Positions 50,725-58,680 of a stretch of 64,000 bases of DNA are shown here, in pieces. The notes beneath the pieces are model-generated. The model ran no database searches, was not told the DNA's origin, and saw only the letters and a program-made list of their open reading frames with translations. The stretch is from assembly GCF_900583165.1 (NCBI RefSeq), contig NZ_UTKY01000073.1, positions 124,001 through 188,000 on the forward strand. Direction: 5' to 3'. The position numbers were made by a program, and so were the translations under genes. How positions within the stretch are numbered: the stretch's first letter is position 1; each line of letters begins with the position of its first letter. This DNA comes from Pseudomonas viridiflava. GTDB lineage: Bacteria; Pseudomonadota; Gammaproteobacteria; Pseudomonadales; Pseudomonadaceae.

Positions 50725-53625
50725 ATGCTGCTCGCCACGCTCATCCACCGCGCCAGTCTACCCTGCCCGCAAGTAGGCCCCGACCAGGCGGCACGATTGC
50801 TTGAGCAGTATTACGGCCTCACTGGCACTTTGCAGTCACTGGGTAGCCAGCAAGACCTCAACTACAAAGTCGACAGTGCTAGCGGCCGATTTGTTCTGAA
50901 AATCTGCCGGGGCGACTACGCCGCTGTGGAGTTGCAGGCCCAGCATGCAGCGCTCAATAACCTAAAGGCGGTGCGCGTGCCCAAGGTTATCAAGGCCCTG
51001 AACGGTGAAGAGTTGCTGACGATCACGGTCGATGGCCAAGCCCTGCACCTGCGGGTGTTGGACTATATCGACGGCCAGCCCCTGACCCATTTGCCTCATC
51101 TTGGACGTGACGTGATCGCAGGCTTTGGTGAGCTGTGCGGTCGAATGAGCCAGGCGCTGGCACCGTTCACACATCCGGGCCTTGATCGAACCCTGCAATG
51201 GGACCCTCGTCATGCCGGTGAACTGATTGATCATCTGCTGGCGACCTTGGACAACCTACCTCACCGTGCCGCGCTTGAGCACGTGGCCGTTCAGGTGGAG
51301 TCGCGCATTCGGCCGTTGGCCGATCATCTGCCTTGGCAGGCCGTGCACATGGACATCACCGATGACAACGTGGTGTGGCAGCGCGACAGCCAACGGCATT
51401 GGCAGGTTGAGGGCGTGATCGACTTTGGCGACCTGGTGCACACCTGGCGCATAGCCGATCTGTCGGTGACCTGCGCGGCCTTGCTACACCACGCTGAGGG
51501 CGACCCCTTTGCGATCTTGCCGGCGATCCAGGCCTGCCACGCCATTACACCCTTGCAGCGCGAAGAATTGCAGGCGCTATGGCCGCTGATTGTCGCCCGT
51601 GCGGCGGTGCTGGTGTTGAGCAGTGAGCAGCAGCAACGCCTGGACCCGGATAACACCTACCTGTTGAAAAACGCCGAGCATGAGTGGGAAATCTTCCATG
51701 TGGCGACCTCGGATCCGTTTGAGCTGATGGAGGCGGCGATTCTGAGCTGCGTCGGTGAGGCGCTGCCGACCGTTGCCAGCCAGGACTTTGCGCCGTTGTT
51801 GCCGGGGTTGGTGGGGCGGGAGTTCGCGCTGATCGACCTTGGCGTACTCAGCCCGCATTTCGAGGCCGGCAATTGGGAGCGGCCGGGCATCGATCGCCAG
51901 TTGCTGGACGAAGCGGCCGCGGTGCATGGGTTGGCGGCCAGTCGCTACGGGCAATATCGGCTGTCGCGCACCTGTCCGGACCAGGCCGCGGAGCCTGCGA
52001 CATTCGCGCTGCATGTCGAACTGCATTTGCCCCATGGCACGCTGCTCGAAGCGCCGTTTGCCGGCACGTTGCATCAAGACGCTGACGGCCTGGTAAGCGT
52101 GCAAGGCGTCGCGTTGAGCCTGCGGTTGTGGGGGGTGAAAACGGTGTTGAAGCCGGGCGCGTTGTTGGTCGAAGGGCAAGTGCTGGGCGAAGTGCACGCG
52201 CCACTGACTGTGCAACTGTGCCGTGCCGACCTTGAGCCACCGCTGTTTTGCACGCCGTCTCGCGCCTTGGCGTGGCAAGCCCTGTGCCCATCGCCGGCCA
52301 CGTTGTTGGGACTGGCCTGCGATGCCGAGCCGGAGCTGGACCCCGAAGCGCTGCTGGCCCGTCGCGACGCCAGTTTTGCCCGCTCGCAGAAGCACTATTA
52401 CATCGACCCGCCGCGCATCGAGCGGGGTTGGCGCAACCACCTGATCGATATGCAGGGCCGCTCCTACCTGGACATGCTCAATAACGTTGCCGTGCTTGGC
52501 CATGGTCACCCGCGTATGGCGGCGGTGGCGGCGCGGCAGTGGTCGCTGCTCAACACCAACTCGCGCTTTCACTACGCGGCGATTGCGGAGTTTTCCGAGC
52601 GTTTGCTGGCGCTGGCGCCAAACGGCATGGACCGGGTGTTCCTGGTCAACAGCGGTACCGAGGCCAATGATCTGGCGATCCGCCTGGCTTGGGCCTACAG
52701 CGGTGGGCGCGACATGCTCAGCGTGCTGGAGGCCTACCACGGCTGGTCGGTGGCGGCAGATGCGGTGTCGACCTCGATTGCCGACAACCCCCAGGCGCTG
52801 AGCAGCCGCCCGGAGTGGGTGCACCCGGTGACTGCGCCGAATACCTATCGCGGTGAGTTCCGAGGGCAAGACAGCGCCCCGGATTACGTAAGAAGCGTGG
52901 AACACAACCTGGCGAAAATCGCCGCGAGCAAACGCCAACTGGCCGGTTTCATCTGTGAGCCGGTGTATGGCAATGCGGGCGGTATCTCCTTGCCCCCCGG
53001 TTACTTGCAGCAGGTGTACGGGTTGGTCCGCGCCCAGGGCGGCGTGTGCATTGCCGACGAAGTGCAGGTAGGTTACGGCCGCATGGGCCACTTCTTCTGG
53101 GGCTTTGAAGAGCAAGGCGTGGTGCCCGACATCATCACGATGGCCAAGGGCATGGGCAACGGCCAGCCGCTGGGCGCGGTGATCACCCGACGTGAAATCG
53201 CCGAGGCGCTTGAGGCTGAGGGATATTTCTTCTCGTCGTCGGGCGGTAGCCCGGTGAGCTGCCGCATCGGCATGGCCGTGCTGGATGTGATGGAGGAAGA
53301 AAAGCTGTGGGAAAACGCCCAAGTAGTTGGGGGGCATTTCAAGGCGCGACTGGAAGCACTGATCGAGCGTCATCCGCTGGTTGGTGCCGTCCATGGTTCC
53401 GGTTTTTACCTGGGCCTGGAGCTGGTGCGTGACCGCAATACGCTGGAGCCGGCCACCGAAGAAACGGCATTGCTCTGTGATCGACTGCGGGAGCTAGGGA
53501 TTTTCATGCAGCCCACCGGCGACTACCTGAACATCCTTAAGATTAAGCCGCCGATGGTGACGTCTAAACGCAGTGTGGATTTCTTTGTCGACATGCTGTC
53601 GAAGGTGCTGGATGAAAATCTGTAG
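50725..53625 (+). CDS. fusion: APH-type kinase, middle beta domain, class III aminotransferase-like phospholyase
   Basis: The 966-residue protein has three parts. Residues 20-330 are an aminoglycoside-phosphotransferase-fold kinase with catalytic H208-x-D210 (HMDITDDNVVW) and the D233-FGD metal site. Residues about 370-530 are a beta-rich region with a lipoyl/M23-like stretch (TLLEAPFAGTLHQDADG). Residues 545-966 are a PLP class III fold, with IADEVQVGYGRMG and K808 in TMAKGMGNG. The APH and PLP pair resembles hydroxylysine kinase plus phospholyase (ETNPPL/PHYKPL) families, so it may phosphorylate an amino alcohol and eliminate the phosphate. Context: 121 bases before aguA. Confidence 0.85.
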   Translation: MLLATLIHRASLPCPQVGPDQAARLLEQYYGLTGTLQSLGSQQDLNYKVDSASGRFVLKICRGDYAAVELQAQHAALNNLKAVRVPKVIKALNGEELLTITVDGQALHLRVLDYIDGQPLTHLPHLGRDVIAGFGELCGRMSQALAPFTHPGLDRTLQWDPRHAGELIDHLLATLDNLPHRAALEHVAVQVESRIRPLADHLPWQAVHMDITDDNVVWQRDSQRHWQVEGVIDFGDLVHTWRIADLSVTCAALLHHAEGDPFAILPAIQACHAITPLQREELQALWPLIVARAAVLVLSSEQQQRLDPDNTYLLKNAEHEWEIFHVATSDPFELMEAAILSCVGEALPTVASQDFAPLLPGLVGREFALIDLGVLSPHFEAGNWERPGIDRQLLDEAAAVHGLAASRYGQYRLSRTCPDQAAEPATFALHVELHLPHGTLLEAPFAGTLHQDADGLVSVQGVALSLRLWGVKTVLKPGALLVEGQVLGEVHAPLTVQLCRADLEPPLFCTPSRALAWQALCPSPATLLGLACDAEPELDPEALLARRDASFARSQKHYYIDPPRIERGWRNHLIDMQGRSYLDMLNNVAVLGHGHPRMAAVAARQWSLLNTNSRFHYAAIAEFSERLLALAPNGMDRVFLVNSGTEANDLAIRLAWAYSGGRDMLSVLEAYHGWSVAADAVSTSIADNPQALSSRPEWVHPVTAPNTYRGEFRGQDSAPDYVRSVEHNLAKIAASKRQLAGFICEPVYGNAGGISLPPGYLQQVYGLVRAQGGVCIADEVQVGYGRMGHFFWGFEEQGVVPDIITMAKGMGNGQPLGAVITRREIAEALEAEGYFFSSSGGSPVSCRIGMAVLDVMEEEKLWENAQVVGGHFKARLEALIERHPLVGAVHGSGFYLGLELVRDRNTLEPATEETALLCDRLRELGIFMQPTGDYLNILKIKPPMVTSKRSVDFFVDMLSKVLDENL

Positions 53626-53746
53626 TTTGTCGATTGTTATCGGTTATTTCCTGTAATATTTATCGACTATCATCGTAGTTTGCTTTTAAAGCCGATTTTT
53701 ATCCGTTATAAAGTCGGCCTTTACCCCATTCGGAGTCCTGATCGCC

Positions 53747-54853
53747 ATGACCACCCTGCACAGCACCCCCCGCGCCGATGGCTTCCATATGCCTGCCGAA
53801 TGGGCGCCACAAACCCAAACCTGGATGATCTGGCCCGAGCGCCCGGACAATTGGCGCCTGGGCGGCAAGCCAGCGCAGGCGGCCCATGTGGCCGTAGCCA
53901 AGGCCATTGCGCGTTTTGAGCCGGTGACCGTGGCGGTGTCTGCTGGGCAGTACGAAAATGCCCGTGCGCGCCTGGATGTGCCGAATATCCGTGTGGTGGA
54001 AATGTCCAGCGACGACGCCTGGGTTCGGGATACCGGCCCAACCTTCGTGATCAACGACAGCGGCGAAGTACGCGGCGTGAACTGGGACTTCAACGCCTGG
54101 GGCGGCTTTGAGGGTGGCCTGTATGCGCCGTGGAACCGCGACTCCCAGGTGGGCGGCAAGATCCTCGAGATCGAACGCGCACCGCGTTATCGCACTGAAG
54201 GCTTTGTGCTGGAAGGCGGCTCGATCCACGTCGACGGCGAAGGCACCCTGATCACCACCGAAGAGTGCTTGCTCAACCGCAATCGCAACCCTCACCTCGA
54301 CCGCGCAGAGATCGAAGCGGTGCTGAGCGCTAATTTGGCTGTGGATAAAATCATCTGGCTGCCCGACGGCCTGTTCAACGACGAAACCGACGGGCATGTG
54401 GATAACTTCTGCTGCTACGTACGACCGGGCGAAGTGTTGCTGGCCTGGACCGATGACCCGCAAGACCCGAACTACGCGCGCTGCCACGCCGCCATGGACG
54501 TGCTGCAAAGCAGCACCGATGCCCAGGGCCGCTCGTTTACGGTGCATAAGATGCCAATTCCTGGGCCGCTGTATGCCACCGAAGACGAGTGCGCCGGGGT
54601 CGACCCGGTGGACGGCTCCCAGGAGCGTAACCCGACCGTGCGCCTGGCCGGCTCCTACGTGAACTTCCTGATCGTCAATGGCGGCATCATTGCGCCAAGC
54701 TTTAACGACCCATTGGACGGCCCGGCCAAGGTCATCCTGCAGAACCTGTTCCCACAGCACGAAGTGGTGATGGTGCCGGGCCGCGAACTGTTACTGGGTG
54801 GCGGCAATATCCACTGCCTGACCCAACAGCAGCCAGCCCCGCACAGAAATTGA
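53747..54853 (+). CDS. aguA: agmatine deiminase
   Basis: The 368-residue enzyme hydrolyses agmatine to N-carbamoylputrescine and ammonia. The catalytic cysteine is C357 in GGGNIHCLTQQQP near the C-terminus; WVRDTGPTFV, GGSIHVDGEG and NETDGHVDNFCCYV-type segments carry the other site residues. The ATG is preceded by CGGAG. It probably follows the fusion gene in one transcript. aguB is not in the window. Confidence 0.93.
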   Translation: MTTLHSTPRADGFHMPAEWAPQTQTWMIWPERPDNWRLGGKPAQAAHVAVAKAIARFEPVTVAVSAGQYENARARLDVPNIRVVEMSSDDAWVRDTGPTFVINDSGEVRGVNWDFNAWGGFEGGLYAPWNRDSQVGGKILEIERAPRYRTEGFVLEGGSIHVDGEGTLITTEECLLNRNRNPHLDRAEIEAVLSANLAVDKIIWLPDGLFNDETDGHVDNFCCYVRPGEVLLAWTDDPQDPNYARCHAAMDVLQSSTDAQGRSFTVHKMPIPGPLYATEDECAGVDPVDGSQERNPTVRLAGSYVNFLIVNGGIIAPSFNDPLDGPAKVILQNLFPQHEVVMVPGRELLLGGGNIHCLTQQQPAPHRN

Positions 54854-54913
54854 GTGCAGTTGTAACAGCGCCATGACGGCGCTCCAGGGCTCATCCGAAT
54901 GAGCGCTCACAGC

Positions 54914-54947
54914 AAGCCCGCGGCCCCGCACGGTCGCGGGCTTTTTT
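54914..54947 (+). terminator. terminator after aguA
   Basis: AAGCCCGCG and CGCGGGCTT form a 9-base stem followed by TTTTTTG, 61 bases after the aguA stop. Confidence 0.85.
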
Positions 54948-55087
54948 GTACGCGGATGCCGATAAACGACAGGCATTGGCATAGCTCTTGTATCGGCGTT
55001 GAGACAGCCACTCAGGCTTATGACCGCACAGTTCTGTCATAAACCTTGAGTAAGTTAGCCGCTCACGCAGTAGGAGAGAGCGCGGAG

Positions 55088-55300
55088 ATGAATGCCCAGA
55101 CCAACCTGATGTACACGCGCACATTTCACCCCTCGCGGGTCGACGGCAATGCCATCCATGCGCTGGCGCTCTGGTTGAAGGAAAACGGCTCACGGCAGGT
55201 CAGGCAACCTGATTTACGCAGCCTGATGAGTGAGCGGTACCCGGTAGGGTTGTTCAGCGAGGATGAGGTACACGCGCTGTGTGACCTGCTGAAAAACTAA
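55088..55300 (+). CDS. small hypothetical protein
   Basis: This 70-residue protein (ATG 55088) has no recognised domain. It has a WLKENGSRQVRQPDLRSLM helix and an acidic C-terminus (EDEVHALCDLL). A GAGAGAGCGCGGAG tract upstream supports the ATG. A longer frame to 55046 has no ribosome site. A REPIN begins 16 bases after the stop, as it does for real genes here, which modestly supports it. Confidence 0.6.
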   Translation: MNAQTNLMYTRTFHPSRVDGNAIHALALWLKENGSRQVRQPDLRSLMSERYPVGLFSEDEVHALCDLLKN

Positions 55301-55316
55301 AGACCACTTAGGTCAA

Positions 55317-55410
55317 AATGTGGGAGGGGGCTTGCCCCCGATGGCGGAGTGTCAGTCAACGAATACGTGGCTGATACACCGCCATCGGGGGCAAGCCCCC
55401 TCCCACATTT
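55317..55410. repeat. REPIN (GGGGGCTTGCCCCC subtype)
   Basis: An inverted REP pair 16 bases after the small hypothetical gene. The centre contains GTCAGTCAACGAATACGTGGCTGA, an inverted CAG/CTG. Confidence 0.92.
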
Positions 55411-55490
55411 TGATTGGTGATCAGTATTTTCAGATGTGCTGTAAGCCATTGCTTAGAATTATTTCGCCTAAATACAGACGATTCTCGAAA

Positions 55491-55520
55491 TTGACACATA
55501 GTTCCGGGCGCGACTAGGAT
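55491..55520 (+). promoter_or_regulatory. sigma70 promoter upstream of the OprD-family porin
   Basis: A perfect -35 TTGACA (55491-55496) and -10 TAGGAT (55515-55520) are separated by 18 bases. Transcription would begin near 55527, about 165 bases before the porin ATG, and would meet the hairpin at 55566. Confidence 0.65.
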
Positions 55521-55565
55521 TGCGCCCAACGCCTGTGGCTAACCGCCATGACTCATCCAATAAAA

Positions 55566-55608
55566 AAGGCCCGCGGCATGTTCAGTCGTCCGCGGGCCTT
55601 CTTTTTTT
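55566..55608 (+). terminator. intrinsic terminator inside the porin leader
   Basis: AAGGCCCGCGG and CCGCGGGCCTT form an 11-base stem with a 13-base loop, followed by CTTTTTTT. It stands 40 bases after the predicted start of the transcript and 82 bases before the porin ATG. Confidence 0.8.
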
Positions 55609-55689
55609 CGGAAAAAGTCGACACCAGAAAAGTGACATGGAGCCTGGTGTTCTAGCGCGTACTCAACCAGAAATAAGGAATACAAGAAA

Positions 55690-56982
55690 ATGTTGAAGCA
55701 ACGGATGAGTCTGATCGCTCTGGGGATTTTGAGCGCATCGGCAGCAATGGCGAACGACCAGGAGCAATCCAAGGGTTTCGTTGAAGACAGCCACCTGAAC
55801 ATCGCAGCACGTAACGCGTACATCAGCCGTGACTATAAAAACCACAAGCAAGACAAAGCCGAATGGGGCCAAGGCTTCATTGGCAAGTTCGAGTCTGGTT
55901 TTACCCAAGGCACCGTGGGTGTGGGTGTGGACGTGATCGGTCAGTACGCTATCCGTCTGGACGGTGGTCAAGGCCGTAGCGGCGCTGGCGGTATCGACTT
56001 CTTCAAACAAGGCGATAGCGGCCACGCGGCCAATGACCTGGTCAAAGGCGGCGCAGCGGTGAAAGCGCGCATTTCCAACACGGTTCTGAAATACGGTCAG
56101 CAACTGCCGAACGTACCCGTGCTGGCTTACGACAGCGGTCGTCTGTTGGCGGAAACCTACGAGGGTACCTCGATTGTTTCCAAAGAGATCGAGGGCCTGC
56201 AACTGGACGCCGGTCACTTCACCAAGCAAGGTCGCAAGAGCGCCGAAGGCAGCGATAGCGGCAACCTGAAGAGCATCAACTACATCGGTGGTAGCTACAA
56301 ATTCACCGAAAGCCTGTCGGCTGCGCTCTACGCTTCCGACATGGAAGACGTGCTGAAGAAGCAATACGTTAACGTCAACTACGTGCTGGCCTTGCCAGAG
56401 AGCCAATCGTTGACCTTTGACTTCAACGGCTACAAAACCAAGCTGGACCGCAGCTTCGCCGAGCAGCGGGGTAATGGCGACGCACGCGACAACAAAATCT
56501 GGAGCCTGGGCGCTACATGGGCTGTCGGCCCGCACAGCTTCACCGTCGCGCACCAGCGCAGCACCGGTGACACCGGCTACTTGTACAGCGGCTACCGCGA
56601 CAACACTGTCGACACCGGTATTGGTGACGGTGGTAACACCATCCTGCTGGCCAACTCCTACTGGTCTGACTTCAACGGCAAGGACGAGCGCTCCTGGCAA
56701 GTCGGCTACGGCCTGGACTTCAGCACCTTCGGCGTTCCTGGCCTGAGCTACAACGTCGCTTACGTGCGCGGCACCAACATTGACGACGGTTCCAACCGCG
56801 GCAATGGCTCCGAGCGTGAGATCTTCAACCAGTTCAAATACGTGGTTCAGAGCGGCCCAGCCAAAGACCTGAGCCTGCGTGCTCGTGCATCCTGGTTGCG
56901 TGTTTCCAACAACGCCAGCGGCTACAACGTAGGCGGTAACGAACTGCGTCTGTTCGCTGACTACCCGATCAATGTGTTCTAA
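55690..56982 (+). CDS. OprD-family outer-membrane porin
   Basis: The 430-residue precursor has a Sec signal (MLKQRMSLIALGILSASAAMA-N). The mature part begins FVEDSHLNIAARNAYISRDYKN, typical of OprD/OprE/OprQ, and ends in an aromatic residue (PINVF) for outer-membrane assembly. Beta-strand periodicity is visible throughout. The Ser/Gly-rich loops near residues 95-110 suggest a specific channel for small carboxylates, amino acids or peptides. OprE/OprQ-like is the best guess. AAGGA precedes the ATG by eight bases. A terminator follows. Confidence 0.88.
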   Translation: MLKQRMSLIALGILSASAAMANDQEQSKGFVEDSHLNIAARNAYISRDYKNHKQDKAEWGQGFIGKFESGFTQGTVGVGVDVIGQYAIRLDGGQGRSGAGGIDFFKQGDSGHAANDLVKGGAAVKARISNTVLKYGQQLPNVPVLAYDSGRLLAETYEGTSIVSKEIEGLQLDAGHFTKQGRKSAEGSDSGNLKSINYIGGSYKFTESLSAALYASDMEDVLKKQYVNVNYVLALPESQSLTFDFNGYKTKLDRSFAEQRGNGDARDNKIWSLGATWAVGPHSFTVAHQRSTGDTGYLYSGYRDNTVDTGIGDGGNTILLANSYWSDFNGKDERSWQVGYGLDFSTFGVPGLSYNVAYVRGTNIDDGSNRGNGSEREIFNQFKYVVQSGPAKDLSLRARASWLRVSNNASGYNVGGNELRLFADYPINVF

Positions 56983-57013
56983 GTGATCGTGTGTAGCGCC
57001 TGATTCAAGGCGA

Positions 57014-57044
57014 TAAAAACCCCGACTGGTTCGGGGTTTTTTTA
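57014..57044 (+). terminator. terminator after the porin gene
   Basis: AAAACCCCGA-CTGG-TTCGGGGTTTT stem followed by TTTTTA, 32 bases after the stop. Confidence 0.88.
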
Positions 57045-57236
57045 TGTGCGCCAGGCATGGCGCGTTGCGCGAAGCGCAAACAGCTTGGCTGTGGTGGCCT
57101 CGCTGGTGACTTGGAGATGTAAGTCCTCTACACACCCGGCAAGAGGAAGTGTTAGCCAGAGGCAATGGTGTCGCCCGCAAAAGAGCTATGAATCTCCAAT
57201 CGCGGCACGGGTAGGATGAGCTGGGAACCGCGCCAA

Positions 57237-57995
57237 TCAAAACCTGATGCGCAACAGGGTTCGCCAGATATTCTTGAGCGGTGACAGCTGGTGCTTTCGC
57301 CAATTGCGCTGCCACCACTGATCGTCGTTCATCGCGTACGACTCTATATTGCTGCCTGCTAGAGCGGCAGGCTGCTGACGAAACAGCATCGGGAACACAC
57401 AATGCTGCTTGATCTTGCGCTTGAACATGACATCCACCGGTAGGCCGCTATAGGGGGTTTGAGCTAACACCCGACAACCCTCACGCGAAAGGATGTACGC
57501 ATGAAGCGCCACAACCTTCCCCCGTGCGATGTACGGAAACCATGTTAACCAGGTACGCCCCATGGTGTAACCCAGGTGCAGGGCTTCGAACGAACGACCC
57601 CCTATAAACCTGTTAATCCACACGATTTGTCGAGCTCTGAGCTTGTAGGGCTTGGCATCGTCTTCGAATATCAACACGCGCTCCCAACCAGCGGCCAGCG
57701 CCTTGATCGCAATAGCCTGGTGAGATTCATAACACCCACGTATCGGGTCGGCACAGGGCTCGACGATGAAGAATTCGATTTTATTGGTGATGACTGGGGT
57801 TACGGCCTGACTGAACTGTTCTCGCCTATCGGCTCGTGCGTTCAGTGAAATGCAGAAAGTGTGGTCTACGTCGAACCAGGCGCGGAGATCGTCACCAGAA
57901 CGGTCGGAAGGATTGAGCCGTGAATTTCTCACAGGAATGTCCTGATAGCATTTCCTGCGGCCCGATGCCCAGGGATCGCCATAATCGACAGACAT
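57237..57995 (-). CDS. glycosyltransferase family 25 protein
   Basis: The 252-residue protein resembles GT25 LPS-type galactosyltransferases: CISLNARADRREQF (about residues 48-61), GCYESHQAIAIKALAAGW and the metal-binding EDD in VLIFEDDAKPY (about 111-121). It probably modifies lipopolysaccharide. The start is ATG 57995, without a clear ribosome site, so the N-terminus is uncertain. Its G+C content is lower than the neighbours', and it stands near a tRNA gene and a gene-poor stretch, compatible with transfer. Confidence 0.78.
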   Translation of the reverse strand: MSVDYGDPWASGRRKCYQDIPVRNSRLNPSDRSGDDLRAWFDVDHTFCISLNARADRREQFSQAVTPVITNKIEFFIVEPCADPIRGCYESHQAIAIKALAAGWERVLIFEDDAKPYKLRARQIVWINRFIGGRSFEALHLGYTMGRTWLTWFPYIARGKVVALHAYILSREGCRVLAQTPYSGLPVDVMFKRKIKQHCVFPMLFRQQPAALAGSNIESYAMNDDQWWQRNWRKHQLSPLKNIWRTLLRIRF

Positions 57996-58467
57996 TGTTT
58001 GCGGGTATGCCAGACAGTTCCTAAAGCTGTGTGGGTTGGAAACTAAAACGGGATGAGGCTGCCGCCTCCCTTTAGTATTCGAATGCGGATGGCAGCGTCA
58101 TCGGGAGTTCGGAGCTCATACACATCACGTGGATCAATGCGCGCGTATCCTGAATTCGCCCTGAAGGCATACATTGAGTAAAAAAACGCGTAGCGACATG
58201 CTACTGCGGCTCCGGGTTTTGTTTGTTAGCTGCTATTCGATGGTCAGTTGCAATGAGGGTTAGCAATAGCTAAGTAGTTGACATCTATGACAACTAGATC
58301 TGTTGGAGGCCGCTATGAAAATTGACTGTGAATGAACAGTTGAGGGGGTGTAAAGAGGTGGAGTTCGCGTCAAGCGTTAGGTTAGCTTTTTGAGTGTGGA
58401 CATTTTGTGGACGCTTTTTCAAACGTTACGACCAAGTTCCCGAAGATTATCAAATTCCAGAAACCAC
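57996..58467. other. gene-poor stretch between GT25 and tRNA-Thr
   Basis: About 470 bases without a supported gene. It contains a GGAGG-led six-codon frame at about 58315, an inverted TAGTTG/CAACTA (58273-58295), and a direct repeat TGTGGAC at 58395-58401 and 58406-58412 (11-base period). The DNA is AT-richer than elsewhere. Repeats of this kind often accompany integrase or tRNA attachment sites, but no integrase remnant was found. Confidence 0.4.
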
Positions 58468-58490
58468 AAAGCCCCGCATTGCGGGGCTTC
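58468..58490 (-). terminator. terminator of tRNA-Thr
   Basis: On the - strand the tRNA is followed by AAGCCCCGCAATGCGGGGCTTTGTGG: a 9-base stem and then a short T-rich stretch. Confidence 0.75.
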
Positions 58491-58496
58491 GAGATA

Positions 58497-58572
<76 letters not shown>

Positions 58573-58586
58573 GTGTTAGGGCGACG

Positions 58587-58614
58587 ATTATAGCGATTGG
58601 AAAGGTTCTGTAAA
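58587..58614 (-). promoter_or_regulatory. sigma70 promoter of tRNA-Thr
   Basis: On the - strand, TTTACA (58614-58609) and TATAAT (58592-58587) are separated by 16 bases. A GC-rich discriminator (CGTCGCCC) follows, which is typical of stable-RNA promoters under stringent control. Confidence 0.85.
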
Positions 58615-58631
58615 CCCCTGAAATCTGACTA

Positions 58632-58661
58632 TTTTTGCGAAAACCCAAGTTTTCGCAAAAA
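58632..58661 (-). terminator. terminator-like hairpin after lapC
   Basis: TTTTTGCGAAAAC and GTTTTCGCAAAAA form a perfect 13-base inverted repeat with a 4-base centre, about 20 bases past the lapC stop. It probably ends lapEBC; its A/T-rich ends make it work in either direction. Confidence 0.7.
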
Positions 58662-58680
58662 CCCCTTCATTTAGCAGCAA

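Larger units (their letters stand above)
55301..55689. other. 389-base intergenic region before the porin gene
   Basis: From left to right it holds a REPIN (55317-55410), an AT-rich stretch, a good sigma70 promoter (55491-55520), a terminator hairpin (55566-55608) and an 80-base tail up to the porin ATG. A 35-codon frame (55548-55655) spans the hairpin but has no ribosome site. No second promoter was found between hairpin and porin. Confidence 0.6.

Noticed and set aside
51577..53394. 605-codon frame on the - strand opposite the fusion gene
   Set aside because: It is an antisense shadow of a well-supported gene, with His/Arg/Gln-rich composition typical of such shadows.
2600..55410. Possible CRISPR-like spacing of short repeats
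   Set aside because: The repeated units are dispersed inverted pairs at gene ends, not a tandem array with spacers; no cas genes are present.
55548..55655. 35-codon frame spanning the porin leader terminator
   Set aside because: The ATG has no ribosome site and the frame is interrupted functionally by the terminator; kept only as a note under the leader finding.
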